Below, one piece after another: positions 12,341 to 23,663 of a DNA stretch of 64,000 nucleotides (within the stretch, counting starts at the first letter, position 1; each line of letters starts with the position of its first letter). The notes below the pieces were generated by a model. It had not been told where the DNA came from. It saw only the letters and a program-made list of their open reading frames with translations, and made no database searches. A program made the translations under genes and the position numbers. Origin of the DNA: Pleurodeles waltl. Lineage: Eukaryota > Chordata > Amphibia > Caudata > Salamandridae. The stretch lies in assembly GCF_031143425.1 (NCBI RefSeq), contig NC_090450.1, positions 221,599,442 to 221,663,441 of the forward strand. Direction: 5' to 3'.

Positions 12341-13398
12341 CAGAATAGAAGAATAAGTGTTATTGCCCCTAGTCTTTCTCTACATTTTTTCCTTCCAAAT
12401 GTAAGACAGTGTGAAAAAATACATCTACTTGAGAAATGCCGTGTAAATCGCACGCTAGTATGGGGACCCCAGAATTCAGAGATGTGGATATAACCACTGC
12501 TTCTCAACACCTTATCTTGTGCCCATTTCGGAAATACAAACGTTTTCCTGATACCTATTTTTCACTCTTTATATTTCACCAAATGAATTGCTGTATACCC
12601 GTTATAGAATGAAAACCCATTGCGAGGTACAGCTCATTTATTGGCTGAGTTCTTGATGAACCTATAAACCCTATATATCCCCATAACCAGAAGAGTCCAG
12701 CAGACGTAACAGTATATTGCTTTAAAAAATGTGACATTGCAGGAACAAATTACAGTGTAAAACGTGGAGATAAATGGCTGTTTTTTCAACTCAATTTCAA
12801 TATTATTTTATTTTAGCTGTTATTTTCTGTAGGAAAACCTTGTAGGATCTACACAAATGACCCCTTGCTGAATTCAAAATGTTGTCTACTTTTCAGAAAT
12901 GTTTAGTTGTCCAGGATCCAACATTGGATTCACCCCCATTCCTGTCACTAACTGGAAGGAGGCTAAAAGCACAAAAAATTGTAAAAATGGGGTATGTCCC
13001 AGTAAAATGCCAAACTTGTGTTGAAAAATTGTTTTTTCTGATTCAAGTCTTCCTGTTCCCGAAAGCTGGGAAGATGGTGATTTTAGCACTGCAAACACTT
13101 TGTTGATGCCATTTTTAGGAAATAAACCACAAACCACCTTCTGCAGCCCTTTTTTTCCCAATTATTTGGACAAAACAAACTTTTCACTGTATTTTGACTA
13201 ATTTCTTGGTCTCCTCCAGGGAAACCACAAACTCTGGATACCTCTAGAATCCCTACGATGTTGGAAAAAAACAACAGAAATTTGGCCCTGATAGCTTGTC
13301 TGGACAAAAAGTTATGAGGGCCGAAGCGCGAGCTGCCCCAAATAGACAAAAAAGGCCTGGAACCTGAGGGGGAAAAGGCGTGGCAGCAAAGGTGTTAA

Positions 13399-13900
13399 AC
13401 AAAGTTTTGACTGAGTAAAATGCTTTTGGAGGTGTACATTTAGCAGAGGAGAGTCTTTCTAAAAGAGGGTCAATTATTAGATTAAAATCTCCACTGATAA
13501 TAAATGAAACATTTCCAAGTTGTAGAATTTCGGAAGTAATATGACTCCAAAAATGAAGGTCATCAACTGTTGGTCCGTAGATATTAATTAAATGTAGTAT
13601 ATTATTACCAAGTTTTATTTTAATGAATAGAAAGCTGCCTTCTGAGTCAGAGTGTTTATAATTTGTAACTGAAGTTTCTTAGAAAAGAAAATTGCCACAC
13701 CACTTTTTTTTACCCAATGCTAGAGAGGACAGTATCTGACCAACCCATTTCCTTTGCATGTAGGCTAAGGTGTTGTCATCAATATGAGTTTCTTGTAACC
13801 AACATATGTCTGCTTTTTGTCTGAATAAATAATATAGAATTTTCAAAAGTTTAACAGGATGTCATAATACCTTAACATTCAAAGAAACAATTTTAATTTT
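13399..13900 (-). pseudogene. L1 ORF2 N-terminal AP-endonuclease fragment
   Basis: Minus-strand reading from about 13900 gives KIKIVSLNVKVL, then KADICWLQETHIDDNTLAY, the N-terminal endonuclease motif with the catalytic glutamate in QETH. Near 13440-13480 it gives GDFNLIIDPLLERLS, the GDFN motif. Stops and frameshifts interrupt it. The protein would nick target DNA at the start of target-primed reverse transcription. Its continuation is across the piggyBac-like insertion at 8524. Confidence 0.7.
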
Positions 13901-14224
13901 GTGAGTAGTACCCATAGGTCATGAAATTATAGAAGAAGAATAGACAGAGACCAGTATGAGAAAAAATATGGAGTGAAAATAGTGGAGAGGATTGAAGTAA
14001 CGTTAGGACAGATAAGAACATAAAAGAAGGGATATAAACATAATTGCAAATAAAAGACAACAGAGAACAAATATAAGATTAGTGAGACACAATGGTGCAT
14101 GGTGAATAATAGCTAAATGAGAAAGGTCAGTAACATTTAGAAAGTCATATATATTAATAGGGTTAATAAATACATACTAATAGTATAAAGTACGAACTCC
14201 AGAATTTTCAAAGCACTGTCAATA

Positions 14225-14963
14225 TGAGGGACTTTGCGTATCCATTGAAAGAGAAAGAGGGTTGTCCAGGAATGCTTGGAGATCTTCCGGATAATGAAAT
14301 GATTTGGATATGTCATTGTTCTAAATGTGCATGGTGGAAGAATCAAAAAGCCCATATTTGAAGCTAGAGGTCCTACAGCTGCAAAGCCTCTACAGATGGA
14401 ACATCTTGTGCTGCCTTTCGAATAAGGACAAGATGGTGGTAACAAAGAACCTTGAATATGATTTGTTGTTGTTTGGCTTGGCCAGGTTTACAGTGAGGTG
14501 GGATTTGATGTGCTTTATCAATCTCAATTTGTTCTGGAAATTTCAGATTTAGAAGATTAGCCAATAGTTGCTCAAGGTATCGTTTACAGTCTTTGCCCTG
14601 TATATCTTCAGGAGGCAAATTAAAAATGTGCAAGTTATATTCCCTATTTCTATTTTCTAAATCAATCTTGTCCTCATAGGAGGAGTTTTTGTTTAGCTTT
14701 TCAATTTTTATTTCATTGTCAATTATTTTATTTTTGTTATCTGCAACCTTCATTGAAAGACTGGCCATATACTTAAGTATATGTTTAATGTCCATGGCAA
14801 TATTGTCTGTGTTAGACCTGACAGCTTACATGTCCTCAAAATAGGAGTAAGTGAGGGTTCGGAAGAATCTACAATTTTAGACTTAACAGGTGGTGGAGAC
14901 ACTGCTTGTTTACACTTATGTGCTGATGAGGTTGAAACTTTGCCAGCCAGTTTAAGAAAGTGC

Positions 14964-14990
<27 letters not shown>
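14225..14990 (-). pseudogene. L1 ORF1p-like RNA-binding protein, frameshifted
   Basis: Minus-strand reading gives a Lys/Ser/Pro-rich N-terminus (near 14975-14830), then, after a frameshift near 14800, a 140-residue open stretch (14373-14795). That stretch starts with a coiled-coil-like segment (KVADNKNKIIDNEIKIEKLN), followed by an RRM-like block with DLENRNREYNLHIFNLPPED and KAHQIPP, and ends with IIFKVLCYHHLVLIRKAA. This is the usual order of L1 ORF1p: coiled coil, RRM, C-terminal domain. The C-terminal remnant continues to about 14225 in another frame. It lies just upstream of the ORF2 remnant on the same strand. Confidence 0.75.

Positions 14991-14991
<1 letters not shown>
14964..14991. 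repeat. (TA)n microsatellite
   Basis: Fourteen TA units lie at the 5' edge of the L1 ORF1 remnant. It is a simple repeat. Confidence 0.95.
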
Positions 14992-14994
<3 letters not shown>

Positions 14995-15056
14995 ACTGGC
15001 AGATGAGTATGAATACAAGAAAATAAGCCAAATCAGTGAAGAACTAGAGAGAAAAT

Positions 15057-15117
15057 CTTTCTGAGTCACAGTGTTGATAATTTGTAACTGAAGTTTCTTA
15101 GAAAACAAAATTGCCTT
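15057..15117 (-). repeat. Duplicated L1 ORF2 segment
   Basis: This stretch repeats, with few changes, 13640-13696 of the L1 ORF2 endonuclease region (shared core AATTTGTAACTGAAGTTTCT). It lies outside the expected L1 order, upstream of ORF1. It may be a local duplication or the edge of a second truncated L1. Confidence 0.6.
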
Positions 15118-15897
15118 TAGACTGATTTACATATATGATTCGTTGTCTCTATATAACGTGTGTGAAGTAAAATGCTCTTACACCCCACACTGGTATGCGT
15201 ACCGCTACAAAACAAATGAAGTGAACGTGAGAGAGGGGCTATGAAGAGATGAGGGGCACTGTTGAAGGGTAGTAGTGAGGGAATCCATTGAGCAAAAGGG
15301 CACAGGTCTACAGTCGCTGAAAAAGATTGTTGCACTGAGCACCAACAGCGCTGAAGCCAGCTCTGCATTTGCTGGCCTCAGGCTGGGCGCAGTTGTGCCT
15401 GCAGAATACATATGCTGGTCTGATCAGTCACTGTGAAAATTGAAGCTCAACGTTCATGCACTAGCAGAAGCGCACTGTCATAACAATAGCCCCCATTGCC
15501 ACAGCAGTGTGGGGTGTGGGGCTGAGCTCCAGGGGCCCCCCTCAGATCAGTACACTGTGCATGGGTGGTGGGCCCCTGGCCTGAGAGCTCCTAACTCGGT
15601 TGGGTGGGGCCACCCTCCATGTACTTTACAAGGAAGGCCCCCTCAAGTTTTGTTACACCACTGCAGAAGTGACTGACTGTGCTGTGCAGGTCAGCTGCAA
15701 TAAGACTCTGCAGTGCACTCACAGCACCTGTCGAGAGACATGGAAATCTTTTCATTATTCCCACGGGACACACATAAATCAAATTTCTTTAAACGTATTC
15801 GCTTTGGGGGATGGAGTGCCATCCATGCGATCATTTTGCAACATTTCCGCCCCCTCCAAATAAGTGCTGGTGTTGCCCACCAACAACCACGTCTCAA
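15118..15897. other. Unassigned stretch
   Basis: The sequence has moderate GC content and several short overlapping ORFs on both strands without recognisable domains. It may be a diverged dispersed repeat, but I see no ends or second copy in the window. Confidence 0.35.
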
Positions 15898-16345
15898 CCA
15901 GGCGCGACTCCCCAGCTATGGCAGAGGAGAGTCGCCCCCCTGCTAGCTGAAGAAGTTGCAAAACTTTTACCAAAAAACGATAATAAACTAGGTTTAATAT
16001 TGTTTTATTGTCAAAAGGGTGGGGCATAAGGGATGACAAGAACTTAGTGTGCATGTATTGTTGGCAGGCCGTCTAGAGTCAGCCAAACATACATGCACAG
16101 TAGGCTCTCTCCAGCCCGGCAACATAGTTGCCGGGCTGGAGAGAGCATGAACAGCCTCCCAGTCTGCCTGGGAGCGACCTAGCTGGGCACTCCCAGCCAA
16201 TCCTGACGCTGCTCTGCGCATCTGAGCAGGATCAGGATTGGCTGCAGGGCAGGCTGGAAGCCTGGCAGAGAACCAGGTGAGTGATTTTTCTTTGTTTAAA
16301 TAAATTAACCCCTCCACCCCAACAAAGCCCTGCGAGCCGATCCTG
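15898..16345 (+). repeat. Hairpin repeat family, copy 1
   Basis: It starts with CGCGACTCC...CTATGGCAGAGGAGAGTCGC, a terminal inverted pair, and ends in an AT-rich tail followed by AACCCCTCCACCCC. A perfect hairpin sits at 16104-16146 (20-bp stem, loop ATA). A second inverted pair, CCAATCCTGACGCTGC and ATCAGGATTGG, follows at about 16198-16241. The same order of blocks is found at 19020-19575 (plus) and 21600-22132 (minus). No coding capacity is seen; the class is unknown. Confidence 0.6.
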
Positions 16346-19019
16346 GTCTCAACTTTGCATATGTTTTAAAGTTCTCCAGCTTTGCAAAGTAAGCAGCATA
16401 CAAAGTGTTTTTTTTCCTAAAAAAGAAATGCCTGCAAAGGACGATGTACACGACAAGAACAATGTTCCAGCGGATCGCCATCCCCTCCAGTGGGCACTCA
16501 CCAACCATGGCTTAATGTGCGAACTCACTTCCCACCGCTGAGACTCCCTGTGCTGGACAAGTGGAGTACATGGCTCATCAAGTTGCCACCACTGGATTCA
16601 CTCCGCTGTCACACAGGTTTAAGGTCAGCTGTGAGTGACAGGAAGGAAAACTATTTCCTTCAGTCTGCTTACTGCTGGACTACAGGCTACAGGAAATGTG
16701 TCAAGCAATGCAGAAACTTCACTCTACAAGAAGTTGGCAAATTTTGGCCAACCCACGAATAATGGGGTCCCATTTGCACGACTTTCATAAGATGTTATAA
16801 TTACATTTAAATTCCCAACTGACAAAATAAATGGCTTTGGTGTAGCTTGGATAGTGATTTTAGCACGGTTTGCAGGAAGATGAAAAAAAATTACTTTGTC
16901 AGTGGACACACATTCCTAGCCTATATCTTAACAAATTTAGTACAATAAATGTCTAACCCTTTGCACAATCACATTTGTGCGCCAGAGACATGAGACAGGG
17001 TTACTCGAAGCTGTGGCTCTTCGCTTTCTCAAACTTTGTGTTAGAAAAGACACAAAGTTCATTAATTTTCAAAGATTACAACAACTTTATTCTTTAAATG
17101 TAGAACAAATACATTTGGAAGTATTTGTTGGGAGAAAAATCCAACAAATTAGTAATTTTGGAAATGATTTTTAGGAGCAATTTTCCCTGGCTGAATAAAA
17201 TATTACAACTCCACTTTTAGCAGGATAATTTACCTGCAAAAATGTTTTGAAAGGAAGGTGTGTAATCAGGCAAATATTTTAATATGGGAAACAGTTGGGA
17301 GCACACTGCCTCACGGTGCAGCATGCATTTTGCCTCATTACATCATGGTAAATGCAGTACAGATTTGCACTTACTTCATTTGTAGTCTGTAGTTTTTCAC
17401 CTTAGTGGGTGCAGATAATGTGGTATATCTCTAGACACGTGTTTCTGGGTTTAGTTCTTCATCAGCAGGGAGCAGCAGGCTTTTCTCTGGGGTTGCTGGA
17501 AATGCTGCCAAGATCCTATCAGGTCTCAGTACCACTCACTGGCACACACGTTCATCAACCAAAGCTTGTCAGCTTGCAGTATTTAATACATTACAAAGTG
17601 CAAAAATTATCCAAGGCTAGCAATTCAAGTGGTAAAATAGAAATGTTTCCCACCATTAAGTTAAAGTAGTCACAGGATGACATATCTGAAATAAAAAAAA
17701 AATACATACATTTAAACATAAATGGCCAGGAGTGAGGAATGGAGCACAAACTGAGAAACTGTAATGAATGAAAGGACGGAAGCACTAATGAACTGGTGGG
17801 CATATTGAAGAGGAGAGGAGCAAGATGCACACTGTGGCAACTGGAGATGCAGATTTAGCTTGTTTCTTACGTCACATTAGGTGATTGTCATCTATGCCCC
17901 TCCAGGCTTGACCCCAGTATAATGGTATGAACGTGTCATTCTCTGGGGGTGGCACCTTCTACCTCTCCTGGTTGGATCTATTGATACACTATATATTTGG
18001 TAATTTCAGGGAATCTGTCTTTAAATGGGGTTCACTCCACTTCTGGATCTAAATAGACTGTAAGTACTCTTCAATTATGTGACACTGATCCTTTTAATAA
18101 GTTGCTCCTCATCTGTTTGTAGGTTACCCTCATGGAGGACTGAAGCATCTCAAGCATAACATCTGTCAATTTCACATTGCCCTAAGATGGTTAGTACATG
18201 CAACTATGATTTCATCTACTTTACAACAGTCTACTTGATCCATGGTGAACACAGCAACAAGTTTATTTTTACACGTTTGGAGTACCCCTCCGAACCTCAT
18301 GAATGTCACCTTACTTCTTTCCACATAGGGCACTTTCTAAACCTGCACTCTATCAACATGCATAACTAATGGAGTAGCCTCTTACTTGACCCAGAAAACC
18401 CTTTGCTGCCTCATTAAAAATATGCACCACTAGTCTGACTGTACCATACAGTCACCATCGCTTTCATTAGTTCAGAAACATTTGTGCCATTTGAGTCAAG
18501 GGGTATGGACCAACTACACATACAACAATGCTTCCTGTTTAGAATGTTGTGGGCCGCATTTGCCCAATCAGCATTAGGGCCTAGCAAGAGAATGGACCCC
18601 CATTTGAGTAGTGAAAGGCAGTCACATTTTGATGAAATGGGGCCTTCAATTCCTTGGACCCCAGTGCCATTGTACATGCTGTAGTAATTATATCTACAAC
18701 CCTGATTGCATCATTGCTATGGCTCTAACAATACTGCACAGTGTATAGCAGTTGCAGACCACCTGTCTTGGATTGAACAGGCTGAAGACTGAGCATGCTC
18801 AATCCTATAATCACCTAGTATACATGAAACGTGATGTCGAAATACAAGCCTGGTAGCATCGGCTATAAAGTGTTTGGGCCCCGCACGATAAGTTCCAGTG
18901 GAATTTCTTTGTATATTTATAATTGTTTTTGAGCATGCAAGGAATAATGTGCCTTGTGTGGAAATGTTGCAATAATGTTCTCGAAATAATGACCTGCACA
19001 GTACTGAGTCTACAGTATC
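16346..19019. other. Unassigned stretch
   Basis: There is no recognised gene in this 2.7 kb. Near 17435-17475 there is ACACGTGTTTCTGGG...TTCTTCATCAGCAGGGAGCAG, a motif with relatives at about 20310-20360 and 59790-59850, suggesting a dispersed repeat. The small ORFs have no domain signature. Confidence 0.35.
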
Positions 19020-19575
19020 AACCAGGGTCAGCCCCTCCGCTATGGCAGAGGAGCGTTGCCCCACTGCTAAAAGGCAGAAAAATAAAATTATGTTAAGAGT
19101 ACGCTATCATCATTTTATTTTTCTGCTTTCAGAGGGCAGGGAGGGGCCAGAAACCCCCACGTCACCATGAAGGTGGAGTAGTGTTAGTGTGCTCTTAGTG
19201 CGCATGTCAGTGTGGCCCGCCATCTGAGGTGGCATGCGCACTTAGAACTCTCCATCCGAGCTGTATGTTACAGCCGGATGGAGACCAAGTGCAGGCTCCC
19301 ACTCCCTCCCTGAGTGACATTTCAGGCCACCTAGGCCAAACCCGGCACTTTGCTTATGCTGTGTAATGGCATTAGAGAAGCATCTGGATTGGCCAGGGAG
19401 GGGAGCAGAGAAGCATTGAGGCGGCTGGAGCACCGAACGGCATCTGGCAGCTCAGGTAAGTGTTTAAAATATATATATATATATATATTATTTATCCCAC
19501 CGCCCCCCACCCACCACTCTGCACGCTGCCCCTCCGGCGGTCCCTGGCAGTGACTGCCACTGGTATCAACTACCA
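19020..19575 (+). repeat. Hairpin repeat family, copy 2
   Basis: It starts GGGTCAGCCCCTCCGCTATGG with GGAGCGTTGCCCC, as in copy 1. It contains an inverted pair AGCAGAAAAATAAAATTATG/CATTTTATTTTTCTGC-type around 19070-19133 and a hairpin TCTCCATCCG/CGGATGGAGA near 19249-19283. The AT tail includes a (TA)n run at about 19470-19489, followed by CCCACCGCCCCCCACCC. Confidence 0.55.
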
Positions 19576-21599
19576 ATGTATTATCAAGGTACGTAGATGT
19601 AGAGTTAGAAATCATAAATCTATACTGTGCTCAATATACTTCCCTTGATGACATAGTAATAATCATTATTACGGATGCAATATTATTGTTTGTTGATATT
19701 GTTAACTACAATACTGTGACATACAACTGTGCATTGGTATTACGTGTGTGATAAGTGAGCCAAAAATGCATACATTGCATCATATTGTATTGTACTGTAC
19801 GACAAACAGGAAAGGTACATGCAAAGGTTCCCTAGAAAGTCCATGAGTTAACTATTGGTCTCATCTGGAAATGCTCACAAGCCACCAGTGCTTACTCAGC
19901 AGGAACTATACATCACGCAGCTTAAGCATGAGCTGATGCCCTGATATTACCTCTTGGACATGAGGATGAGGGCTAAATGTGTGCAGTCAACAGCAGGAAA
20001 ATCAAGAAAAGCATGCACAAAGTGTATGCTCCCCTGCAGTAGGTAAATTAAAAATGCATCATTCTTTAGACCACAGCCAAAACTCCACATGAACGGCCTG
20101 GTGTCCTGAGGTGAAGAATGTGGTTTTTTTTCTCAAATTTATTAAACTTACAGAACACTGCTGGGAAGTTAACAAAGGCAGAAACCACCCCCATAAACAA
20201 GGGTTCTCAATCCTCACCAGCTAGGTGGGTATATGTCAGCATATAGGGTACAAAAATATTGAGGAAGCTTCATAATCCCACTTCATTTATTTCATGCAGA
20301 TAAAATTCCATCAGACCCCACGATGCGTTTGACATACTGTCTTTTTCAAGTGGTTTCGCCTGCGGTTTGCCCATCTATACATATATCTATATTTATTGAA
20401 AAAAACCATAGGTAAAGGAAAGTTTTAATTACGTAAAAATGACAGTTAAAACATACTATTGTAAATGAAAAAAAACACTTATCTTAAGTAACTATAACTC
20501 ATGCCTTGAAGTAATTATAGCTCCTGCCCCCCACCATGCTGGGTTGTCATCAATGATGTAATTGCAGATGTTGCAGTTGTGTTATCAATGATGTCATAGA
20601 GCGTGTCAAAAGTGATGTAATATGTGAGGTATCTAGCAGTAAGTAAGTTCAGCCATAGAACAAAACACGAGGGGGGAGCTGCACTCCAGCTGAAGTGCAT
20701 AGAACTCCAGCTCAAAGTGCTTGAAAAACATGGCAAACTCTCCTGGGGTCATGCATTCAATGGACCAGGAGACTTTCTATGTTTTTTATTTACTGGAGGG
20801 CTCTTGCACTCCATGCAGCCATACACAACATTAAACAAAATGGTTGGTGGTGCCCATGCACCTTCTAGGGACACCTATACGAAGAAAAAATATTATTGAA
20901 AAAAAGGCCCAGGGCAGTATAGAGCTCTCCTTGCATGGAACAGTGAGTAATATATGGGAGGAACCTGCTGCTCGTTATCTTTCTTTTTTTTAATTTAAAG
21001 TGGGTTGTTTCTCCATTCCGTCCCAGAACAGCCACAACATATTCGCAGGTTGATGTTATTGTGGCTCCCTCAAGGCCCCTGCTGCTGACTCCCCAGCAGC
21101 ACTCATTGCTCAACTGTTTCTTTGCTGCTGCCTAGGCCAGAGCAGCTTATTTTTCCACCCAAATTGGGACAAAGTTGTGTTTCCTGCCTGGGAAAGTGCG
21201 AAAGTGCGGGCAAGCAATGCCCAGGGGGGGCTTTTGACCAGCTCTAGGAGGGGTGACTACATGCCCCTTTCTCTAAATGTAACTTTCAATCCTGGACCCC
21301 CGGGCCTCTAAGAAGCTATGGGAGAAGAGGGCTCCAAGCACCCACTACATAAGTATATCATTCCATGGGGATGGGCTCCCGGGGCCTCATCAAAATGAAG
21401 GGAGTGGGGGTGGGTCCATCCTGTCCAAATTATAAATATCATCCCCAGAGGATAGGGTGCCCCCTCCCAATTATAGTTAAAGTGGCCCCGGGATATGGGG
21501 TCCTGTGGTCTAAAAAGACTCAGTAAAAGGGGTTGTGTGCCCCCTCCAATACAAAATAAAACCAGCTAACCCTTGGTGCTGGCCGAGCTCAGTTTGTAA
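19576..21599. other. Unassigned stretch with a dispersed AT-rich repeat
   Basis: Around 20310-20360 is the motif CGATGCGTTTGACATACTGTC...TTTTTCAAGTGG, related to the segments near 17435 and 59790. Around 20480-20660 is a repeat with AACTATAACTC, ATCAATGATGTAAT and ATGATGTCATAG, shared with 55760-55970, 57050-57550 and 62220-62280. No gene is recognised. Confidence 0.4.
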
Positions 21600-22132
21600 A
21601 CAGGTGCAGGGTTTCTTACCCTGTCATGGCTCTGAGGATTCCTCTGGGCTGGGCGGCGCAGGGTGGTACAGGGGGAATTAATAACAAAAGAAAGAATTTA
21701 AAAAAACGTACCTCTGCTCCCGCGCTGCTCCTCTCCTTTGTCGCCATATGCTGCAGACACAGGCTCCCAGCCTTCCCTGCGGCCAATCCTGATGCTGCTC
21801 AAAGCAGCATCAGGTTTGGTTGGGAGTGTCCTGGCGTGGTGCTCCCAGGCTGACAGGGAACCTGTGCAAGCTCTTTACAGCCCAGCAACTGTGTTGCTGA
21901 GCTGGAGACAGCCCTGTGCGCATGTTTGTTTGGCCGGCAGAGACGGCCGTCCAAACACACTTGTGCAGAGAGGGGGAGTGCTGTCAATGCATATCACTCC
22001 AGTGGCCCTGCCCCTTTCAAAGAAAAGAATAATAAATATAATTTATTATCCTTTTCTTTGAAAGGTTTTGCAGCTGCCCCTGCTGGCGGGGCGATTCTAC
22101 TCCGCCCTTATGCAGGAGCCGCCCCTGATCTT
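21600..22132 (-). repeat. Hairpin repeat family, copy 3 (inverted)
   Basis: Read on the minus strand it starts GGGGCGGCTCCTGC...AGGGCGGAGTAG and contains an inverted pair built on CCTTTCAAAGAAAAGGATAA near 22012-22066. It then has a degenerate form of the copy-1 hairpin (CAGCCCAGCAAC/GTTGCTGAGCTG, 21878-21905) and the CCTGATGCTGC/GCAGCATCAGG pair. The tail near 21660-21710 has the AT-rich segment and CCCCCTGTACCACCC. The orientation is opposite to copies 1 and 2. Confidence 0.6.
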
Positions 22133-22404
22133 ACCCTGTAACCCTATATGTTACTTGTCTTTTTAATTCAGGACAGGAGGAAGAGTCTAGGAGTCCTAAA
22201 ATGTCTTCCACTTCAGCTCCCGTTTGATAGATCACCGCAAAATGCTCCAGGAAAAAGCAGGGGTGGATGAGACTTTTTTTTAAAGGGTGGTGAAGATTAA
22301 TTAAACTGCGCTAATTTAATTAGCAAAAAAAAAAAAATATCCTATTAAAATGTGTCCCTAACTATAACTATCTAATGGTGGCAGCCACTGTGTAATCTGT
22401 CTAC

Positions 22405-22461
<57 letters not shown>

Positions 22462-22990
22462 GTTATAGTTAGCTCAGAGTTTACCTAAGAACATATTTTT
22501 TTAGCATTGTTTTATCCATCTTCCTGAAAAGGGTTGCACCAACCCGTCAAGTGGAGGCCAAGAAAAGGGGGGCCTCCCAAAACACTCCCAAACACTGTTT
22601 TCCCATATTAATTCCCCACAGGAAAATGTGGGAAGTAATAGTGAAATATTGGCTAAACAGAATTACACCAAGTTGGAACTTTTCTTGGAAAACATGGTTT
22701 TCATTATTTGGTGTTAATCCGGTTAGACATTTTTGAGACATTAGCATTTAAAGGGGTGCTGAGGGTGGGCACAAAGGGGCTAAATATTTAGTGATATCTG
22801 GACCCATGGAAATCTGTGGACTGTAATGCTAAAAATTGTGGCCTTCCGATTGGCATCACTGATGACATGATCCAATGAAAGTGACAGTTTGCTGTATGCT
22901 TTTCACGCTGGAAAGTACACAGCAAGCACTACCTAGAAACGGTTTTCTATTGCGTCTGTCGTGCTATGTTGATAACATCAGTGATGTCAC
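22133..22990. other. Unassigned stretch
   Basis: It contains the (ATCT)n microsatellite at 22405-22461 and otherwise no recognisable gene or repeat end. Confidence 0.4.
22405..22461. repeat. (ATCT)n microsatellite
   Basis: An uninterrupted run of ATCT tetranucleotides of about 57 bases. Confidence 0.95.
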
Positions 22991-22993
22991 TAA

Positions 22994-23660
22994 GGGCTAC
23001 ATGTACAACATTTTTTGCGAGTCACAAAACCTTATGTTGCATAGTGTCAATGATACTATTTGCGATTCGCAAGGGGGTCGCAAATGCCCACCTCATGAAT
23101 ATTCATGAGGTAGGTCGCAATTTGCGACCCCCTTGGGAATGGCGGCCTTCACAGGGATGGTGGCCTGCTGGAGACAGCAGACCACCATGTCTGTGACTGC
23201 TTTTAAACAAAGCAGTTTTTTTTTTTAAAATGCAGCCCGTTTTCCTTAAAGAAAAATGAGATGAATTTCAAAAACAAAAAATGAAACTTTTTTGTTTCAT
23301 TTTTTCAGAGCAGGCAGTGGTCCCTAGGACCACTACCTGCTCTGAAAAAATGTTTTTACTGACATCCCCATGGGACCCCTTCCTATCTGCGAATGGGTTC
23401 ACACCAGTGTGACACTGGTGCTAACTGCGATTGTTTTGCGACCACATTCTCAGTCACAAAACAATCATACATGGGAGTGCGAGTCGCAATTAGGAAGGGA
23501 ACACCCCTTCCTAATTGTGACTAGCAATCCCTTTTTGCGATTAAGTGAATAGTTTACCGAATCACAAAAATGGGTTGGAACATGTCAAAGTGCATTTTGC
23601 ACATCGCAAACGGGCCGATTTACTGTTTGTAATGTGCAAACTGCTTCGTACATGTAGCCC
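22994..23660 (-). mobile_element. Harbinger-type MITE, ATGTA family, copy B
   Basis: The termini are GGGCTACATGTAC and its inverse GTACATGTAGCCC, flanked by a perfect TAA duplication (22991-22993 and 23661-23663). This is the clearest copy for defining the ends of the family. The interior runs in the opposite orientation to copy A and includes the palindrome CCTCATGAATATTCATGAGG (23091-23110) followed by a run of T and the CAGCAGACCACCATG block. It is non-coding. Confidence 0.85.
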
Positions 23661-23663
23661 TAA

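Larger units (their letters stand above)
8529..13394. mobile_element. piggyBac-like non-autonomous element with internal tandem arrays
   Basis: The element splits the L1 exactly between two TTAA copies (8525-8528 and 13395-13398), the hallmark of piggyBac insertion. The left end reads CCCCTTGGGACC and the inverse of the right end reads CACCTTTGCTGCC, a weak but piggyBac-like terminal match. A subterminal palindrome GGACGTAA/TTACGTCC (8543-8561) lies near the left end. No transposase is encoded. The interior is two tandem arrays (about 9000-10200 and 10780-12340) plus unique AT-rich sequence. Its 4.9 kb length is large for a non-autonomous element. Confidence 0.65.
3050..14995 (-). mobile_element. 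L1-type LINE, minus strand, in three blocks
   Basis: Reading the minus strand from 14995 to 3050 gives, in order, an L1 ORF1-like protein, an AP endonuclease, a reverse transcriptase with YADD, and an ORF2 C-terminal region. The body is split by a piggyBac-like element (8529-13394) and by an LTR-like repeat (4559 to about 7238). Blocks are therefore 13395-14995, about 7240-8528 and 3050-4558. Stops and frameshifts occur throughout, and part of the RT domain (between the first RT motifs) and a stretch after YADD are missing. The 3' end is AT-rich near 3050-3110. This is an old dead copy. Confidence 0.8.
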
